A stretch of 64,000 nt of DNA from Sindora glabra (GCA_020226215.1 CM035227.1:5201343-5265342); one strand, 5' to 3'. Positions 36,632 through 49,689 are shown, counted from the first letter of the stretch. The notes: generated by a model from the letters alone, not told the origin. Numbers and translations are program-made.

Positions 36632-39259
36632 ATGGAAGCGGCGGCAGCCACCGTCGTCCGATCACCTGCAACTTCATGTAAACCGTCGTTTTACCTCGGA
36701 AGATCTAGCATGTTGGCGGCGAACGGACCTGGCTTCGCGAGGTTCGGTTCCCATTTACAATTCTCTAATAAGGTATTTGAGCTGTTCCCTTTTTGGGGTA
36801 TGGACTCTGGCTTTTGGGCATCATGGAATTCTGTGTGCTGTATGTTAAGATTGATATTCATTGTATTTGATTCACTGTTATTGAAATCAGTTTTCGCTAG
36901 TAGGACGGTTGCCATGCCTGCTCAAATGTTAAGGGTCTGATTGTTTCAACGGAAAATATCATTGGTGGGAATATAATTATAAAATATCAAGATGGTAGAA
37001 AATATTTTATTTATTTAATATTAAATATGAAGATTGTGGTGATAAATAACATCCTCTATCCCCCCCCCCAAAAAAAAAAAAAAAGGGGAAGTTGTTTTTC
37101 CTCACTTCCATAGTATCATAATTTTTTGATTAATAAGTAAAATGTCACTCCTTATACAAGTAAATGAGATAAAAAATGTCTTCCAACAAAACAAACTGAG
37201 CTTAAATGAAGATGAATCTGAATTTTGCATATTTAGATTGCTAGTAACAGATGCAGCACTCTTCACCTCTTAGTTTTGCTCTGAATAGAATTATCAAGAG
37301 ACAACATGGATGTGAAATCCATTTGAAAGCACAGCTCTCCATTTTTTTAGATGATACGTTGTTGGTCAACACAATATTTGTACTGTTTTTTGGCATCTGC
37401 TGATAAAATGAAGAAAATTATGTTCGTTCTCGCTTATATAATTATCTGCCATAATATTTGTGGAGATAAACTTGCTGGGTTGGGAGGATTGAGGATTGAC
37501 ATCTTACTCTTGCTTTATTCGTGCTTCCTCAAAGCTTAATTTAATGACACGTATCTTATTTGGATTGGATGTTGTATGTGTTGGAGATGAGTTTCTTTTC
37601 TTTCCCCCCCTGATTATTCTTGATTGTTGGCAGCTATACACATTGAAGTCTGAAGGCAGTAGGAGACTGGCTGTCGGACAAAGAAGAGGTTTAGTAGTTA
37701 GAGCTTCTTTGTCTTCTCCAGAGTCATCTGGATCAAGTACCAAGATTGCCCCACTTCAGTTGGAGTCTCCTATTGGGCAGTTTCTTTCTGAGATCCTGAT
37801 AAGTCACCCACATCTTGTGCCTGCTGCAGTAGAACAGCAGCTTGAACAGCTCCAAACTGATCGTGATGCTGAGAAACAAAAGGAAGAGCCTTCTGCTTCA
37901 GGCACTGACTTGGTTTTATACAGGTGTGTTTAATACTTAACGTATCTCTTATTCTGTACTTCATTGTTGTGTCTTTACGCTTAATAAAACTGGGAGATTT
38001 CTTTTGTTGCTGATAGAAATTCTGGAGGCATAGAAGGCTTTGTTTGCATAGAAATTTCCTTTCTATGGACAATTGTATGTGAAGGCTTTTAGAGCATAGA
38101 GCATAGAGCAAACTGTAATTAGTTTGATTCTTAGCTTTTAAGAAATTCTGCATTGCATATGCCTCAACCCCCTCTTCCTACTAATATAGAAAAACAAAAT
38201 AACAATATAAGATGAACTTTGCATCCTTAAGGGAACCTACAATGTAAAAAATGAAGGGGCGGGGGGCCTTCTTTTTTCTTTCCCTCTGTGTCTTAGTCTA
38301 CTTCCTGCAGCTGCCTCTTTCCCCTCTCACTCTATGAAAAGCATACAAGTCTTCCTGTTTTTCTATTAAATGAGGGGGTTTGTAGTTCTCAAGAGGCAAA
38401 GTGCTTACAATTTTGTTGTCTTCCCAACATTTTCAGGAGAATTGCTGAGGTTAAGGCTAATGAGAGGAAAAAGGCTCTTGAAGAGATCTTGTACGCATTG
38501 GTGGTACAGAAGTTTGTTGATGCTGATATTTCTTTGATACCTTCCATCACCCCAAATCCTTCTGGTCGAGTTGATACATGGCCAAGCGAAGATGGGAAAC
38601 TTGAGCGACTACACTCATCTGAAGCTTATGAAATGATCCAAAACCACTTGAGTCTTATTCTTGGGAACCGAGTAGGTGCCCCAAGCTCTGTAGCTCAGAT
38701 TAGCAAACTCAGAGTAGGACAGGTCTATGCAGCATCAGTGATTTATGGATACTTTCTCAAGCGGGTTGACCAAAGGTTCCAGCTAGAGAAAACAATGAAG
38801 CTTCTCCCTAATGCAGCGGAAAAGGAAAACAGTGTTCAGCAAATTGTCATGGAGGATCAAAGACCCACTGCTGGAGAGGAACCTTATCAAACTATGTCCC
38901 ACCCTGAAGTCTCTTCTTGGCCTGAAGGTGACGTCAGTCCTGGTGGATTTGGTTATGGTATAAAGTCATCTAGATTGCGCACCTATGTTATGTCTTTTGA
39001 CGCCGAGACTCTTCAGAGATATGCAACAATAAGATCCAAAGAGGCTATCAGTATCATTGAGAAGCACACGGAGGCACTGTTTGGAAGACCTGAAATTGTT
39101 CTAACACCTGAGGGGACAGTGGATCCTTCAAAAGATGAACTTATAAAAATAAGCTTCGGTGGTTTGAAGAGGCTTGTTTTAGAGGCTGTGACCTTTGGTT
39201 CTTTTCTCTGGGATGTTGAGAGCTATGTGGACTCGAGGTACCATTTTGTTCTAAACTGA
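36632..39259 (+). CDS. chloroplast DUF760 protein, UV-B-induced protein (At3g17800) type
   Basis: A 417-residue protein in three exons: 36632-36772, 37634-37923 and 38437-39259 (GT-AG; phases 0 and 2), stop TGA. Exon 1 encodes a Ser/Ala/Arg-rich start (MEAAAATVVRSPATSCKPSF), a plausible chloroplast transit peptide that continues into exon 2 up to the VVRASLSSPESSG region. The mature part starts LQLESPIGQFLSEILISHP and contains two DUF760-like segments: the first through VEQQLEQL and EEILYALVVQKFV, the second around LRTYVMSFDAETLQRYATIR and LKRLVLEAVTFGSFLWDVE. Between them is a variable linker rich in Glu, Pro and Ser. The molecular function of the family is unknown; the name comes from induction by UV-B in Arabidopsis. 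The gene is complete and shows no defect. Confidence 0.92.
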
Positions 39260-40644
39260 TTTCTGCTCACTCTCGTGGATGCCAAGCAAAGCTGGTGTAG
39301 GGTTGGCGCCGTAATTTAATGGTGTATTTTAAATAGAACTCTGGTGTTAAAAGTGCCAAGTATTTTTCATTTATTCGATCTGTATATACCGAGTGAGTCT
39401 GGTCTTAACTACTGAATAGAAGTTATTTATCAAATGCGATATTTACTTTTCTATTCACCTTTTTGAGCATAAAAATTGAATCCAACCAATTAACAAGATT
39501 TACGGTTGTCCTCTCTTCTAGTTAATTTGCTACTGCCGTCACTCTGCATCAGAATGGTGACCTTTAATATGAGTATTAAACAGAACATAAAGGGTCATAA
39601 TGAGGGGTTAATTAGATTTGCTAGCGATATGTTAATGGACCAATGGTCTTCACACGCAAAGGGAGGGCGTCACGTGGGTCTTGCATACTCCTCATTTGCA
39701 TGAGGGTTAAGTGCATTCTCGAGTCTCTCTCTTATCAGAATTATGTGTAACTCTATAATGTGTGGGGACTGAGTTGTCTCTCTTCACCCGATGGACCTGA
39801 TTTTATGTTCTTACCGGCTGCAACACCCTGAGAAGGTTGCGTGATTTACCCCCAAATGGGCAAAGTCCAGGGGATTTGTCACTAAGGCAAGGTTTTATGG
39901 ATCTGTTAGTTGATTGCAATACCCTTGGAACCCACCACCACCCCACCAAAAATGGAATTGAAACACAACTTTTTGTAGATTAGTGCAAATAATTTCTACT
40001 TAAAGTTGATTTTTAGGTATGGGCTCCATTAAGTTTATCAGAAAGGCTTTTTCTTTTACAGAAAAATATTATCTACATATAGTAATAAAGGAGTAATGTA
40101 TCATTTGTATTTATGGTTAAAAATTATATTTAAAATTATTGTAAGGGAAGAAAATAAATTTGTTTTTGAAAAAGAGAAATTTATTTTTTAAAAAATTTTA
40201 CATTTATTATTAAATATATAAAATACATTCTATCATCTTAGTATTTTAAAATATTTTTTTAAAAATATTTTCTGGCAAAATAAATAAAGTTATACTTTAT
40301 TTCTACTTTCCAAAAAAGCAACTTTCTCAAGATTAATCCTGTTAATAGTGTTTTAGTTAGCTTGAGGTCATTGCGACACGTCAAAGCTGTCGGAAGCTTA
40401 GGACAGACACGAATAACTATTGATAATGGATTGGGGGGGGAAAAGAAAGGTTGGTCGGCATCACTATTCAGTGACCGCAACAATGTACATTGACTAACAA
40501 GAGAGAGGGAGAAAAAAAAAAAATTATTGGATTAATGAGATGTCTTGGAATCTAATTATTGAATGTCAAACTCAAAGCCTTCCAAATTTTACAAGGTAGT
40601 ATAGGTCCACTGATTCTATGACATTTCCTATAATGTAAACATTA
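39260..40644. other. intergenic DNA between convergent genes
   Basis: This holds the 3' flanks of the UV-B-induced gene (plus) and the first phosphatase (minus). I see no further gene. Confidence 0.5.
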
Positions 40645-42824
40645 TCATATGGCGGAATGTGCCCCCTTAGATAGATTAATGAGATGCTTAACTTGGCCAA
40701 AAATGTCATAATAAACAATTTTGGCATTGGATTGATCGATCTCCACAGTCATAAACCCTTGACCATCATAGTAGAACTTGACCTCCTCTTTGCTATTCAT
40801 GTTTATGTCTCCTCTCCATGCCTTCGAACCACCACCACTCGTCAAGAATTGCAGTTTGCTGCACCAACACTCAGTTTCATCAAACATCCAAACCATCATT
40901 TGATGTTTATCCACTTCGCATATTAATTAAAGTCAATACATACCTCCTAGAGCTACTAATGTGCTCCAGACAATGATCATGCCCATTTATGTATATATCA
41001 ACATCGTTTGCCTGCAATTGTGTCATGAGATTTGATTAATCATCCAAGGTTTCCTTAATTTTTGTTGAAAATAACTCGAGTAGTTATCTCTTATTATGAC
41101 CAGATATTTCAAACAATTATGACATTAAGATTTAGTTATATAACTTGTTATTACCTAACATTTTAATGATATAATGGTACTTAATATTCTTAAGTGTTTT
41201 AAAATTCAAATTCAGAACATTATGTTGTATTTATTACATGACTTAACACTCCTATTATAAAAAAAAGTATTTTTATCAAAAAAAGGAATCTAAGATGCTT
41301 TTAATTTAATTATAATTAGCTGTAGGATCAGTGAAAACATAAGAATTTTCCTCAAATTTCATTTTTCTCTACTTTCTATCAGTAAAGTTATTATCTAATT
41401 TTAGTTCTGTTTCCGTCTAATTTTAAACTCGTTGTCAACCTAATTTATCAAAATTACCGCATTGCTTTGCTGTGCTATAACCAACAATTATCAGTTGGAA
41501 AAAATTTGACTGTACAAAAATTGACCGTACGGTACCTGCTCCACACCAGCTCTCAATTAAAGTGAAAAGAATAGACAAACAAAATAGAGACCCTCTCTTC
41601 TTTCATTGTGAATGGGTTGATGAAACAAAAATGGAGCATCCAGCCTGACTTTTCTCAGTGAACTTTGATATGTGGCAGTCTGTCTCTGTGTTGGAATAAA
41701 TAAGACAGGAGATTACCTCAAGGATTGGCAAGAGCTGCCTTACAAGCTCTTCGGTTTCACCATGATGTCCTATGCTCCTAATGGTATGGTGTCCCACAAC
41801 AATCTTCCATTTGGCTTTTGAATCCTTTAATGCCAGGTTTAGATCCTTTTATGGAGCAAGAAACAAATCAAAAAGGGGAAATTTGTGTTGCTTCTTTCAA
41901 GCACAATACTAATCAAGTAATTATTATGATAATCACGAGAATTGAGCAATACCTTTAACAGCTTTGATAAGTATTTGTTCCTCGGAAGTACACCTCTCCA
42001 ATCATATTTATCGTCTCCTGGCTTTAAAAAGTACTTGTCCACAAATGGAGTCGTATCAACGAAAAAGAACTCAGCAATCTCTGCAAATAGTTCAAATAAG
42101 ATCAAACCAATCATTAATCTAAGCAGTAAACTATTCAACAATCTGAGCTAGATTGTGAAGTTGACTCACCAGTGTCAACGATGAATGATCTTTGGCAAAA
42201 CCAACGATCATCAAATTTTTGAAGGATCGGATTTAATTGAGCTAAAACGTCTCCCCTGTAGTCATGGTTGCCTAAGACTGAAACCAATACAGTATGGTTG
42301 AAGTAAGATACATAGAAGAAACAATTGAGTATTAGAAGAGATAAAGAGTTGGAACTTAGAACTCACCATTATACCACTGCTTTTGGAGGCTCTTGGCGGT
42401 ATAGATTTTCGAGAAGGAACTTTCAAATGCAGGGTCATCTATGCCAGTCAATCCATCATCATAAAAGTTGTCTCCGGTGGATATCACAAAGTCTATGTTC
42501 ACTTTTTCAGCAACTCTTCCCATCTGATAAACCACAAAAAGGCAAATTCTGTTTTAGAAGACAAAATCGTATAAGCAGAAGGATTATGTATGGGGATGAG
42601 TAACAAATGAAGAACTGATATGTTTCTGAGATTTGAAGAATTACCCGTGCAGCAACTTCAGATTGATTATACGTCCCTTTCCTTCCCCAGTCTCCGATTA
42701 CCACCAAACTAAGAGAGCCATCTGCTTTGGTAGGATGCTCTAACCGTCGAAGCGCAGCTGAAACAGACAGAAAACACAGAAGAAAGCAGAGAGTCCATAG
42801 GAGGTTTCTTCTGGCGTCATCCAT
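40645..42824 (-). CDS. purple acid phosphatase, low-molecular-weight PAP3/PAP8-like
   Basis: A 327-residue secreted or vacuolar metallophosphatase that releases phosphate from organic esters. Seven exons (minus): 42645-42824, 42367-42523, 42170-42277, 41953-42080, 41717-41845, 40944-41011 and 40645-40858; all borders are GT-AG and in phase. A hydrophobic signal peptide spans residues 8-23 (LLWTLCFLLCFLSVSA). All five metal-binding motifs are present: GDWG (44-47), GDNFYDD (77-83), GNHD (115-118), VGHH (208-211) and GHDH (244-247). The tail region LTSGGGSKAWRGD and the DDG after GDNFY place it nearer PAP3/PAP8 than PAP17. The ATG of MDDARRN was chosen because the 18 upstream in-frame residues lack signal-peptide character and relatives start here. 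It forms a tandem pair with the gene at 45617-47267; exons 2-7 have identical lengths in both. Confidence 0.94.
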
Positions 42825-43486
42825 GTTTCTGTGCGTCTCAGATGAAAAGCAGAAATTTAAGATACGTGGTGTTTTCAACTCTGCAATTGTAGGAATATTT
42901 ATGTAAGAAATTGGAAAATTGTGAGTGGTTTATCGAAAAAAGGGGGATGACGAATGATAGTAACAACCATAGTGACAAATATGACTTTAATATATATGGT
43001 CCATTGGCATGGCATGCATAATGCAAAATAACTAATAACTAAAAGCAATCAAAACGCTAATGGACGAGACAAAGTGTCATAAGGGGTTCACGTGTCACAA
43101 GGTGATGGGGCTTCTGCTGGGTCACATCTTGCCACCGATTGTTTGTTTGTGCAATTTCTTAGCAACTTCCCAGTTCCAGACAAAACGATTCCTTTATATC
43201 TGCATTTAATTTAATTGAAAGCTGTATTCTTAAAGTGCTGAGCCGAATCAATGTATAAAAGCAGACAATGCATTTGCATAGTTTGTAGAGACGTATTGGG
43301 AACACTCTGCCCCAAATTCTCCATACTCAAGTCAAGGTGTTCGATATAAAGTGGGTGCTCTCAATTGCCGTTCTATTGCATTTTTAATGATTATGATTAC
43401 CGTCTTTGGGAATGCATTCATGAAAATAGGCAAGATACATAACATATAAATTATGCAATTTTATATTAATCTTTGGTGAAATCTTA

Positions 43487-43975
43487 GGCTTAAATGCAAT
43501 TTTAATTTCTAAAATATAAATTATTCAATTTTAGTCTTATAATTTAAAATAATCTATTTTAGTCATCCTAAATATTAAATTATTGCTATTTTAATCCCTA
43601 TTTCATTTTCATCAATTTTTATCAACATCTATCAGCTCCTATTGAATCTCTAATAATTTATAGTAGTATTTCTAAGACAAATCGTTTTTTTTAATTCTTA
43701 TAGATAATCAATTCTCAAAATAATTCAATTTTTTATATGTAATCTATTATTTTTTTATTTTTAAAATTTAGACAAAATCTTTCTTTTATACTTATGTAGA
43801 AATCATTTCAAATTAATGCAAAAGAAGTATTAGGTGGATTGGATTTTATGAAATTAAAAAATTGATAAAAATCATATAAAGAACTAAAATTGCATCAATT
43901 TAATATTTAAAAATCAAAACAAGTTATTTTAAATTAAGGGGATAAAAATTATACGAAAAAAGTTGCATTCAAATC
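43487..43975. mobile_element. MITE with long imperfect inverted repeats
   Basis: The left end GGCTTAAATGCAATTTTAAT pairs with the reverse complement of the right end GTTGCATTCAAATC. The inner match includes TAAATATTAAATT and TTCATCAATTTTTATC against their inverse near 43850-43920. Termini of this GGCTTAAATGCAA type are frequent in plants. No coding capacity is seen. Confidence 0.65.
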
Positions 43976-44122
43976 AAATAAACCTTATGATATATCATGT
44001 TGCATACAGACGCATTATCTTCGACAGTGACCAGAGGTTGAAAAAGAATCCCATATCCTTAACTTCTTATTTCAGGTGTATTGGGAAATGCCGTTTTTGT
44101 GCTTTATTAAATAGGAAAAAAG

Positions 44123-44340
44123 TAATAATTTTGTATTTGAAATAGCAAAATAATGGTAAAATTATTCCTAAATTATATAAAATTATAATTTGTACATATA
44201 ATTTCATTCCTCCACTTCATATAATACAAATGAAAGGTTAAATTATATATACAAACTATTATTTAAGAATGAAATTGTAATTTCATACAATTAAGAGGCA
44301 ATTTTTCAACATTTTACTGTTTCAGAAATGAAATTATTAA
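44123..44340. mobile_element. short inverted-repeat MITE
   Basis: TAATAATTTTGTATTTGAAA at the left pairs with the reverse complement of TTTCAGAAATGAAATTATTA at the right. The arms remain similar for about 70 bp each, with a short central spacer. Confidence 0.65.
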
Positions 44341-45616
44341 TTTTATTATTAGACATATTTTTTTGGTAATATGATAAAATAGAATTAAATTTAAATTAAA
44401 TTTTATTTATTAAATTTATTAGTATTGAATATTAAATTAAACAAAATTTTATTGAATCTGTTAACTAATAACTATCTAACTGAGTTCATTTAATAATTAA
44501 TTTTATTTTAATAAAATTTTATTGGATAAATATATCTAATATTATTTTAAGCTTGTGAATAAAAATTGAATATATTGAATATCATATCATATAAAAAAAT
44601 TTAACATCATAATTAAAAATAATTTTAAATTTATGTAAATTTCTAATATTTTATGATAAATTTTAATTCAATATTATCAAACATACCTTTTATCAAATTT
44701 TAATTTTTTTAAAAAATATTTTTATTTTAAGATTCGTAATGTTGGGGTTGAATTGCTCTGCCATCGCATCACATGGGAATCCCTTGCCCTTAAGAAGACT
44801 GATGTCATACTCAAGTATCACCACAAATTTACATAAAATTTCGGTTTAGGCTATGGATTTTGGACTTTTTCTTTTTGCCAAATTTAAAAATTTTCATCTT
44901 CAATACGTAACAAGTTTAAAATAGAACAGGTCAAATTCAATATCTAATATCCAGATAAAGCAAACCTATCATATCCTTGGTTACATATTTGCATTAACCG
45001 CTGAAATTTCGGGGTCTTTTACTGCAAAATATCTGTAGGTATTTTTATTTTTTTTTATAATGATAGGAATAGCAAATAAACCTTTTAGAATAACATCAGA
45101 TACCACAGATATCACTGTATTATTAATATACTGACACTAACAATTTGATATTTGATGAATTAGTAAACCGTCAAGTTCATAACATGGAAATCTTTTCTTG
45201 ACCAGATAAAGTTGATAATATTAGACTTACAATCCTTCTTAAAAAGAGAAAGGTGATTTTAAGAGAGGTATAAATATAAAAAATTTTCTTGATATTAAAA
45301 TAATAGGTCCCAACAAATCTTTAAATAAAAATTACGTTTTTTATCTAAAAATAATAAAAAATGAGGAAAAAAAAAAAGAAGAATATCCGGATGCGATAAG
45401 AAAATTGATGGCACATTGTTACTTTACTGGACCGAATTAGTATCAATTTAAGCACGCATTAGAGGCTCATCCTGGAGCCTGTTCAATCTCAAACCCTAGG
45501 ACCGTCTATTATGAAAACTCCTGGCCCGATGTTTCCTTGACATTAAATGAGGATTGCCCCTTGACAATTCCATCCCTCTTACATGAAAAATACAATATTT
45601 CCCCAGAACTGAAATT

Positions 45617-47267
45617 TCATATGGAAGAATATAACTGCTTTGATGCACTCAGTCTGTGCAAAATCTTGCCAGAAACATCATAGAACTCAATGTTTGCGTC
45701 GGTCTGTGTGAGTTTGACAGACATGAAACCCTGTCCATCATAAAAGAAATTTAGGCCTTTCCTGTCCATTTCTTTTGTGTCTCCTCTCCACGCCTTTGAT
45801 CCTGCTCCGCTTGTCAGGAATTGTATGGGGCTGCACTACAATTTGCGCTTTTAGACAAATATACAGGCTTTTTCTTTAATTTTGTTTGTGTTCTATAAGA
45901 TTTGGATATGGTTTCGTGTAACTTTACCTCGTAGTGTCACTAATGTGTTCGAGACAGTGATCATGCCCGTTCATGTAGAAATCAATGTTGTTTGCCTGAA
46001 ATTTTACAGTTAAATAGATCAGAATAGTAAGAAAAGACTTGGAAAAATTAATTATCCATAAAGTTTATATTCTTACCAGGAGAACTGGGAGAAGCTGGTC
46101 TATAAGTTCCTGGGTATCACCATGGTGCCCAACACTCCTAATTGCATGGTGACCCACAACAATCTTCCACTTTGCTGTTGATTCCTTCAATGCCAACTCT
46201 AAATCCTATAAAAGACAATCACAATTTTGTAATTTCAATTTTCAGGCCACCCAATTAAATGTATTTTCAATTTTGCCTTTTTTTTTTTTTTGGGGGGGGG
46301 GGGTGTGTGTGTACGTGTATAAAGTTGACTATACATTTTGTTCGCTTTGATAAAATAATTCAGAAAAATAATTTTCAGGCACCTTTAATAAATTAGAGAC
46401 ATAAGATTTCTGTGGGAGAACGCCCCGCCAATCATATTTGTGTCCTTGGGATTCAGTGAAGTACTCTTTCACAAAAGGAGTAGTATCAACAAAGAAAATT
46501 TCAGCCAGCTCTGTTACAGAAGGCAAAATAAATTAAAAAAAATTAGATAAATTTTGACAAATTCCAATACCTAAAAGAATGAACTTATAAAAACTAGAAT
46601 CAGATCAAACGCAAACCTGTGTTGACAATAAAAGATCTTAGGCAAAGCCATCTGCTATCAATTTTCCTTAGCACAGGGCTCAGTTGTGCCTCTGCATCGC
46701 CCCTGTAGTCGTGGTTGCCCAAAACTAAATGCCAAACCATCAATACGGCAGAATGAGTAAACTCTGATAAAATTTTAAACTTCAATGTACTCATTTGGTG
46801 TGTTAGTAAAGTGTAAAACTTACCGCTGTACCATTGCTTCTGAAGGCTCTTTGCTGTGTAGATGTTAGTGAAAGACTCCTCAAAGGCAGTGTCATGATCA
46901 CCAATGAGTCCATTGTCGTAGAAATTGTCTCCAGTCGAAATTACAAAGTCTATGTCGAGCTTCTCTCCAACCCTTCCCATCTGTGTGTGCAAAACCAGTT
47001 TCCTTGTCATCTTCTTTTTCTTCGTTTTGGCTATGCAGAAATAGAAAAGCAAGAAATGAAAGAAAAGGATACCTGGAAAGCGACTTGAGATTGATTGTAG
47101 GCACCTCTTCTTCCCCAGTCACCTAGCACCAGAAAGCTAAGGGACCCATCGGTTTTGGAAGAAGGCTGTGCAAATCTCTGGAGCTCTGCGGATGCATGAA
47201 GCAAACACAGCACAAAGCTAACGATGGTAAAGAGAAACCGCACAGGTTTGCAATTGAGACTTGCCAT
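45617..47267 (-). CDS. purple acid phosphatase, PAP17 (type 5)-like
   Basis: A 332-residue paralogue of the neighbouring phosphatase. Seven exons (minus): 47073-47267, 46824-46980, 46617-46724, 46383-46510, 46077-46205, 45928-45995 and 45617-45830, all GT-AG and in phase. A signal peptide spans about residues 10-26 (RFLFTIVSFVLCLLHAS). Metal motifs: GDWG (49-52), GDNFYDN (82-88), GNHD (120-123), VGHH (213-216) and GHDH (249-252). DGSLSFLVLGDWGRRG, the ...DNG loop and LTSGAGSKAWRGD match PAP17 rather than PAP8. Exon 5 ends in Leu (CTG) where the paralogue has Glu, with an intact donor. Upstream are a TATA box (47362-47372) and a cluster of three P1BS sites (47951-48034), consistent with phosphate-starvation induction, which is known for Arabidopsis PAP17. 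Confidence 0.94.
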
Positions 47268-47361
47268 GGCTTATGGCTCTTGAAACAGAAACCAAAAAAA
47301 TCGAGTAAAATCCAATTGAGACTATGTCCTAATCAAGGGGTTGACAGGGCATACGCATGCA

Positions 47362-47372
47362 AATATATATAG
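47362..47372 (-). promoter_or_regulatory. TATA box of the PAP17-like gene
   Basis: The minus strand reads CTATATATATT about 95-105 bases upstream of the start codon at 47267. Confidence 0.6.
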
Positions 47373-47950
47373 TTATATTAAACAACTATTAAGGTCAGAG
47401 TCACCAGAGAATCTGGGGGAGAGAGAGAGAGAATAATGTAAGCGATGGGAGTGGGCTTTATCTGTTGCTATTCTATGTTGAATACTAAAGGATACAGTAT
47501 TCCACTATGGAGATGTTCCCACAATGTATGTGCCTAACAAGGAAGAGTGTCGAAAAAAGGGGAAGAAAGAGAGAGTGCAAGTTAGAAAAATGTTTGAAGC
47601 AACGGTCAAAGACAATGGAGAGAAAAGGCACTAATGAAAAAAAAAATAAAGAGGTTATGGGAAGTGGTAGCCTTAACAAACATGTGGGAACTCTTCAATT
47701 AGTTGACATCATCAAATCAAATAGTAAGAATTAATAAAATTGAAGGTGAATATGTTATTTTGAATCGTCAGAAAATGGAGAAATAAGTTGGTGGATGTTA
47801 GGTAAGAGGCAAAAGAGAGGTCGGTTTGTGAATGAAAAAAAAAAAAAAAAGAGAGGTCGGTTTCGCAGTGGCAAGGGGCCAAAATCCAAAAACAAGTGGC
47901 CAGGAGAAGTGAGGAAGGTGGTTAAGCGAGGATCTGCGGCTGATATATGC

Positions 47951-48034
47951 GAATATGCCACGCAGCTCCCTTCAAAATGCCAAAGAATATTCCCAGTTGC
48001 TTCTTAATTGGATAGCATATTAATAAGAATATTC
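47951..48034. promoter_or_regulatory. cluster of three P1BS (PHR1-type) sites
   Basis: Three matches to GNATATNC lie within 84 bp: GAATATGC at 47951-47958, GAATATTC at 47985-47992 and GAATATTC at 48027-48034. They are 685-770 bases upstream of the PAP17-like start. P1BS is the binding site of PHR1-type MYB factors that switch on phosphate-starvation genes. With this base composition one match per about 3 kb would be expected, so three so close together are unlikely by chance. Confidence 0.6.
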
Positions 48035-49680
48035 GAATTCAAAACATAGCCTGAGTTGGATCCTTGTCAAAAGAAAAGGAAAGGCATTGGGATACGTAAG
48101 TGGCATTTCTATTTTAGCACATATGTATTGTCTTAGTGTTTCCATTTTCCTTTTTTTTTCTTCTTTTTTTCTTAATCATCAATCATAGTTTTGTCAAGTA
48201 TGCCACATGTAATAGCAGCCTAACCACGGCTCCTCCAAAAGATGAGTCACAAGCTTACCTGCAATATTTCCAATTTTTTCCATAACACCATCTTTTATAT
48301 TTCAAATTATATATATTTAAAAAATTCCTATGCAAACTTGTTAGTGTGAGGGTCCTTAATGAAGTGACTGAGGATGATTTCATTTTTGGGGCCTGGGCAT
48401 GGATGAATCAGAGAAAACGACGTTGGGTTGGGCTAAATTTGTGTGACCACCCCTGGATATTTCATATTTGACAACGAATGATGATGGCCCATAATCTCCC
48501 AAATGGCGAAAGGAAAAAACCTTCTGAAAATGTCGAAATTAAAGGAAGAATATAAGCTCAAACTTCGAAACAACATGGTTTTTTTTTATCTATTTTTTCT
48601 GATCCATAATTTATTATGTATCCAACATATTTTTAGTTTCATTAAGTTGCTTTTGATTTAGACACTCATCAACCGTTTGTTAATAATTTCCAATGTGAAG
48701 GTGATATTAAAACGAATTATCATTATCCTGTAAAATGAGAGTGAATATTATATTCTGGAAAAGAAATGAACTAGCGAATTGCATATATATGAATATGATT
48801 GAGTATTATTCTTGTGGCGTGGTCTGTGTGTTTCGGGATGTTTCCGGACTTCCAACGTCATAATCCAATTATTCTTGATCATCGTCGGAGTATACATTGA
48901 AAAAAAAAATGCTAAAATCTTCGGAATAATCAAGTCAAAGTTGCCAGCTGCGTCTATTCATGCAGAGAAATTCTTGGTCGCTTGGTAGTTATATAATTTG
49001 TGAATCTATTACTATTGATACAAGATTTTTTTTTTTATTTGCACCCAAATATTTTCATATCTTTTAATATAAGATCATGGTGGGGAGTCTTCTAAAAATA
49101 GCATTTTCAAAAATGAACTCAAAATTCATTAAATTTAAAATATCTTGAAACTTACTTTGTTATTACTGAACGAAGCAATTGTTGGTTGAAAAATTTTCAT
49201 TCATACAAGCCTTTTTTCTCAATTATTCCCTGATTAACATGACAGTGAATGCTTTGACGGCATAAAACATTTTGCGAGTTGATGGGTATAGGCTCGTTTA
49301 CAAATTGGGCTAGATTCACACGAATGGCCATGTTTGGATCGGCGGCCCATCTAAATTTGGGAAAGTGCATCCGGATCCAAGTTTGACTTGGACTTTCATC
49401 CTAAAAGCCTAATCAGAGTTGCTACCATTTTCACCTCCAAAGGAAGAATTGACCAATTGTAATTATGTACTTTAAAGCAAAATGCAGAGCAAACAGGAAT
49501 TATATCATACCAAACTTCTATGAGGATGTAATATATTTAAAGTTACAATTTTATTTATTGATAAAAGTTTGGCATTATTGTTTTCTTTTTCTAATAAGGT
49601 TTAGCATGATTATCATTTTTGTAATTTAAATCAGACTTCAATTAAATAAGAATGTGGATTACCATTTTCTGTAAACAATT
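48035..49680. other. intergenic DNA
   Basis: No gene or clear repeat is recognised. Short open frames lack family similarity. Confidence 0.5.
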
Positions 49681-49689
49681 GAAAATTCC

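Larger units (their letters stand above)
42825..45616. other. spacer between the two phosphatase genes
   Basis: This is the promoter side of the first phosphatase. A TATAAATA-like box is not clear; ATAAATATT on the minus strand near 42895 is a candidate. Two inverted-repeat elements follow (43487-43975 and 44123-44340). No GNATATNC site is seen in the first 650 bp. Confidence 0.5.

Noticed and set aside
47507..48007. Lysine-rich short open frames, one with KKKKKRGRFRSGKG
   Set aside because: They come from an A-rich promoter-side stretch of the PAP17-like gene, with no family similarity.
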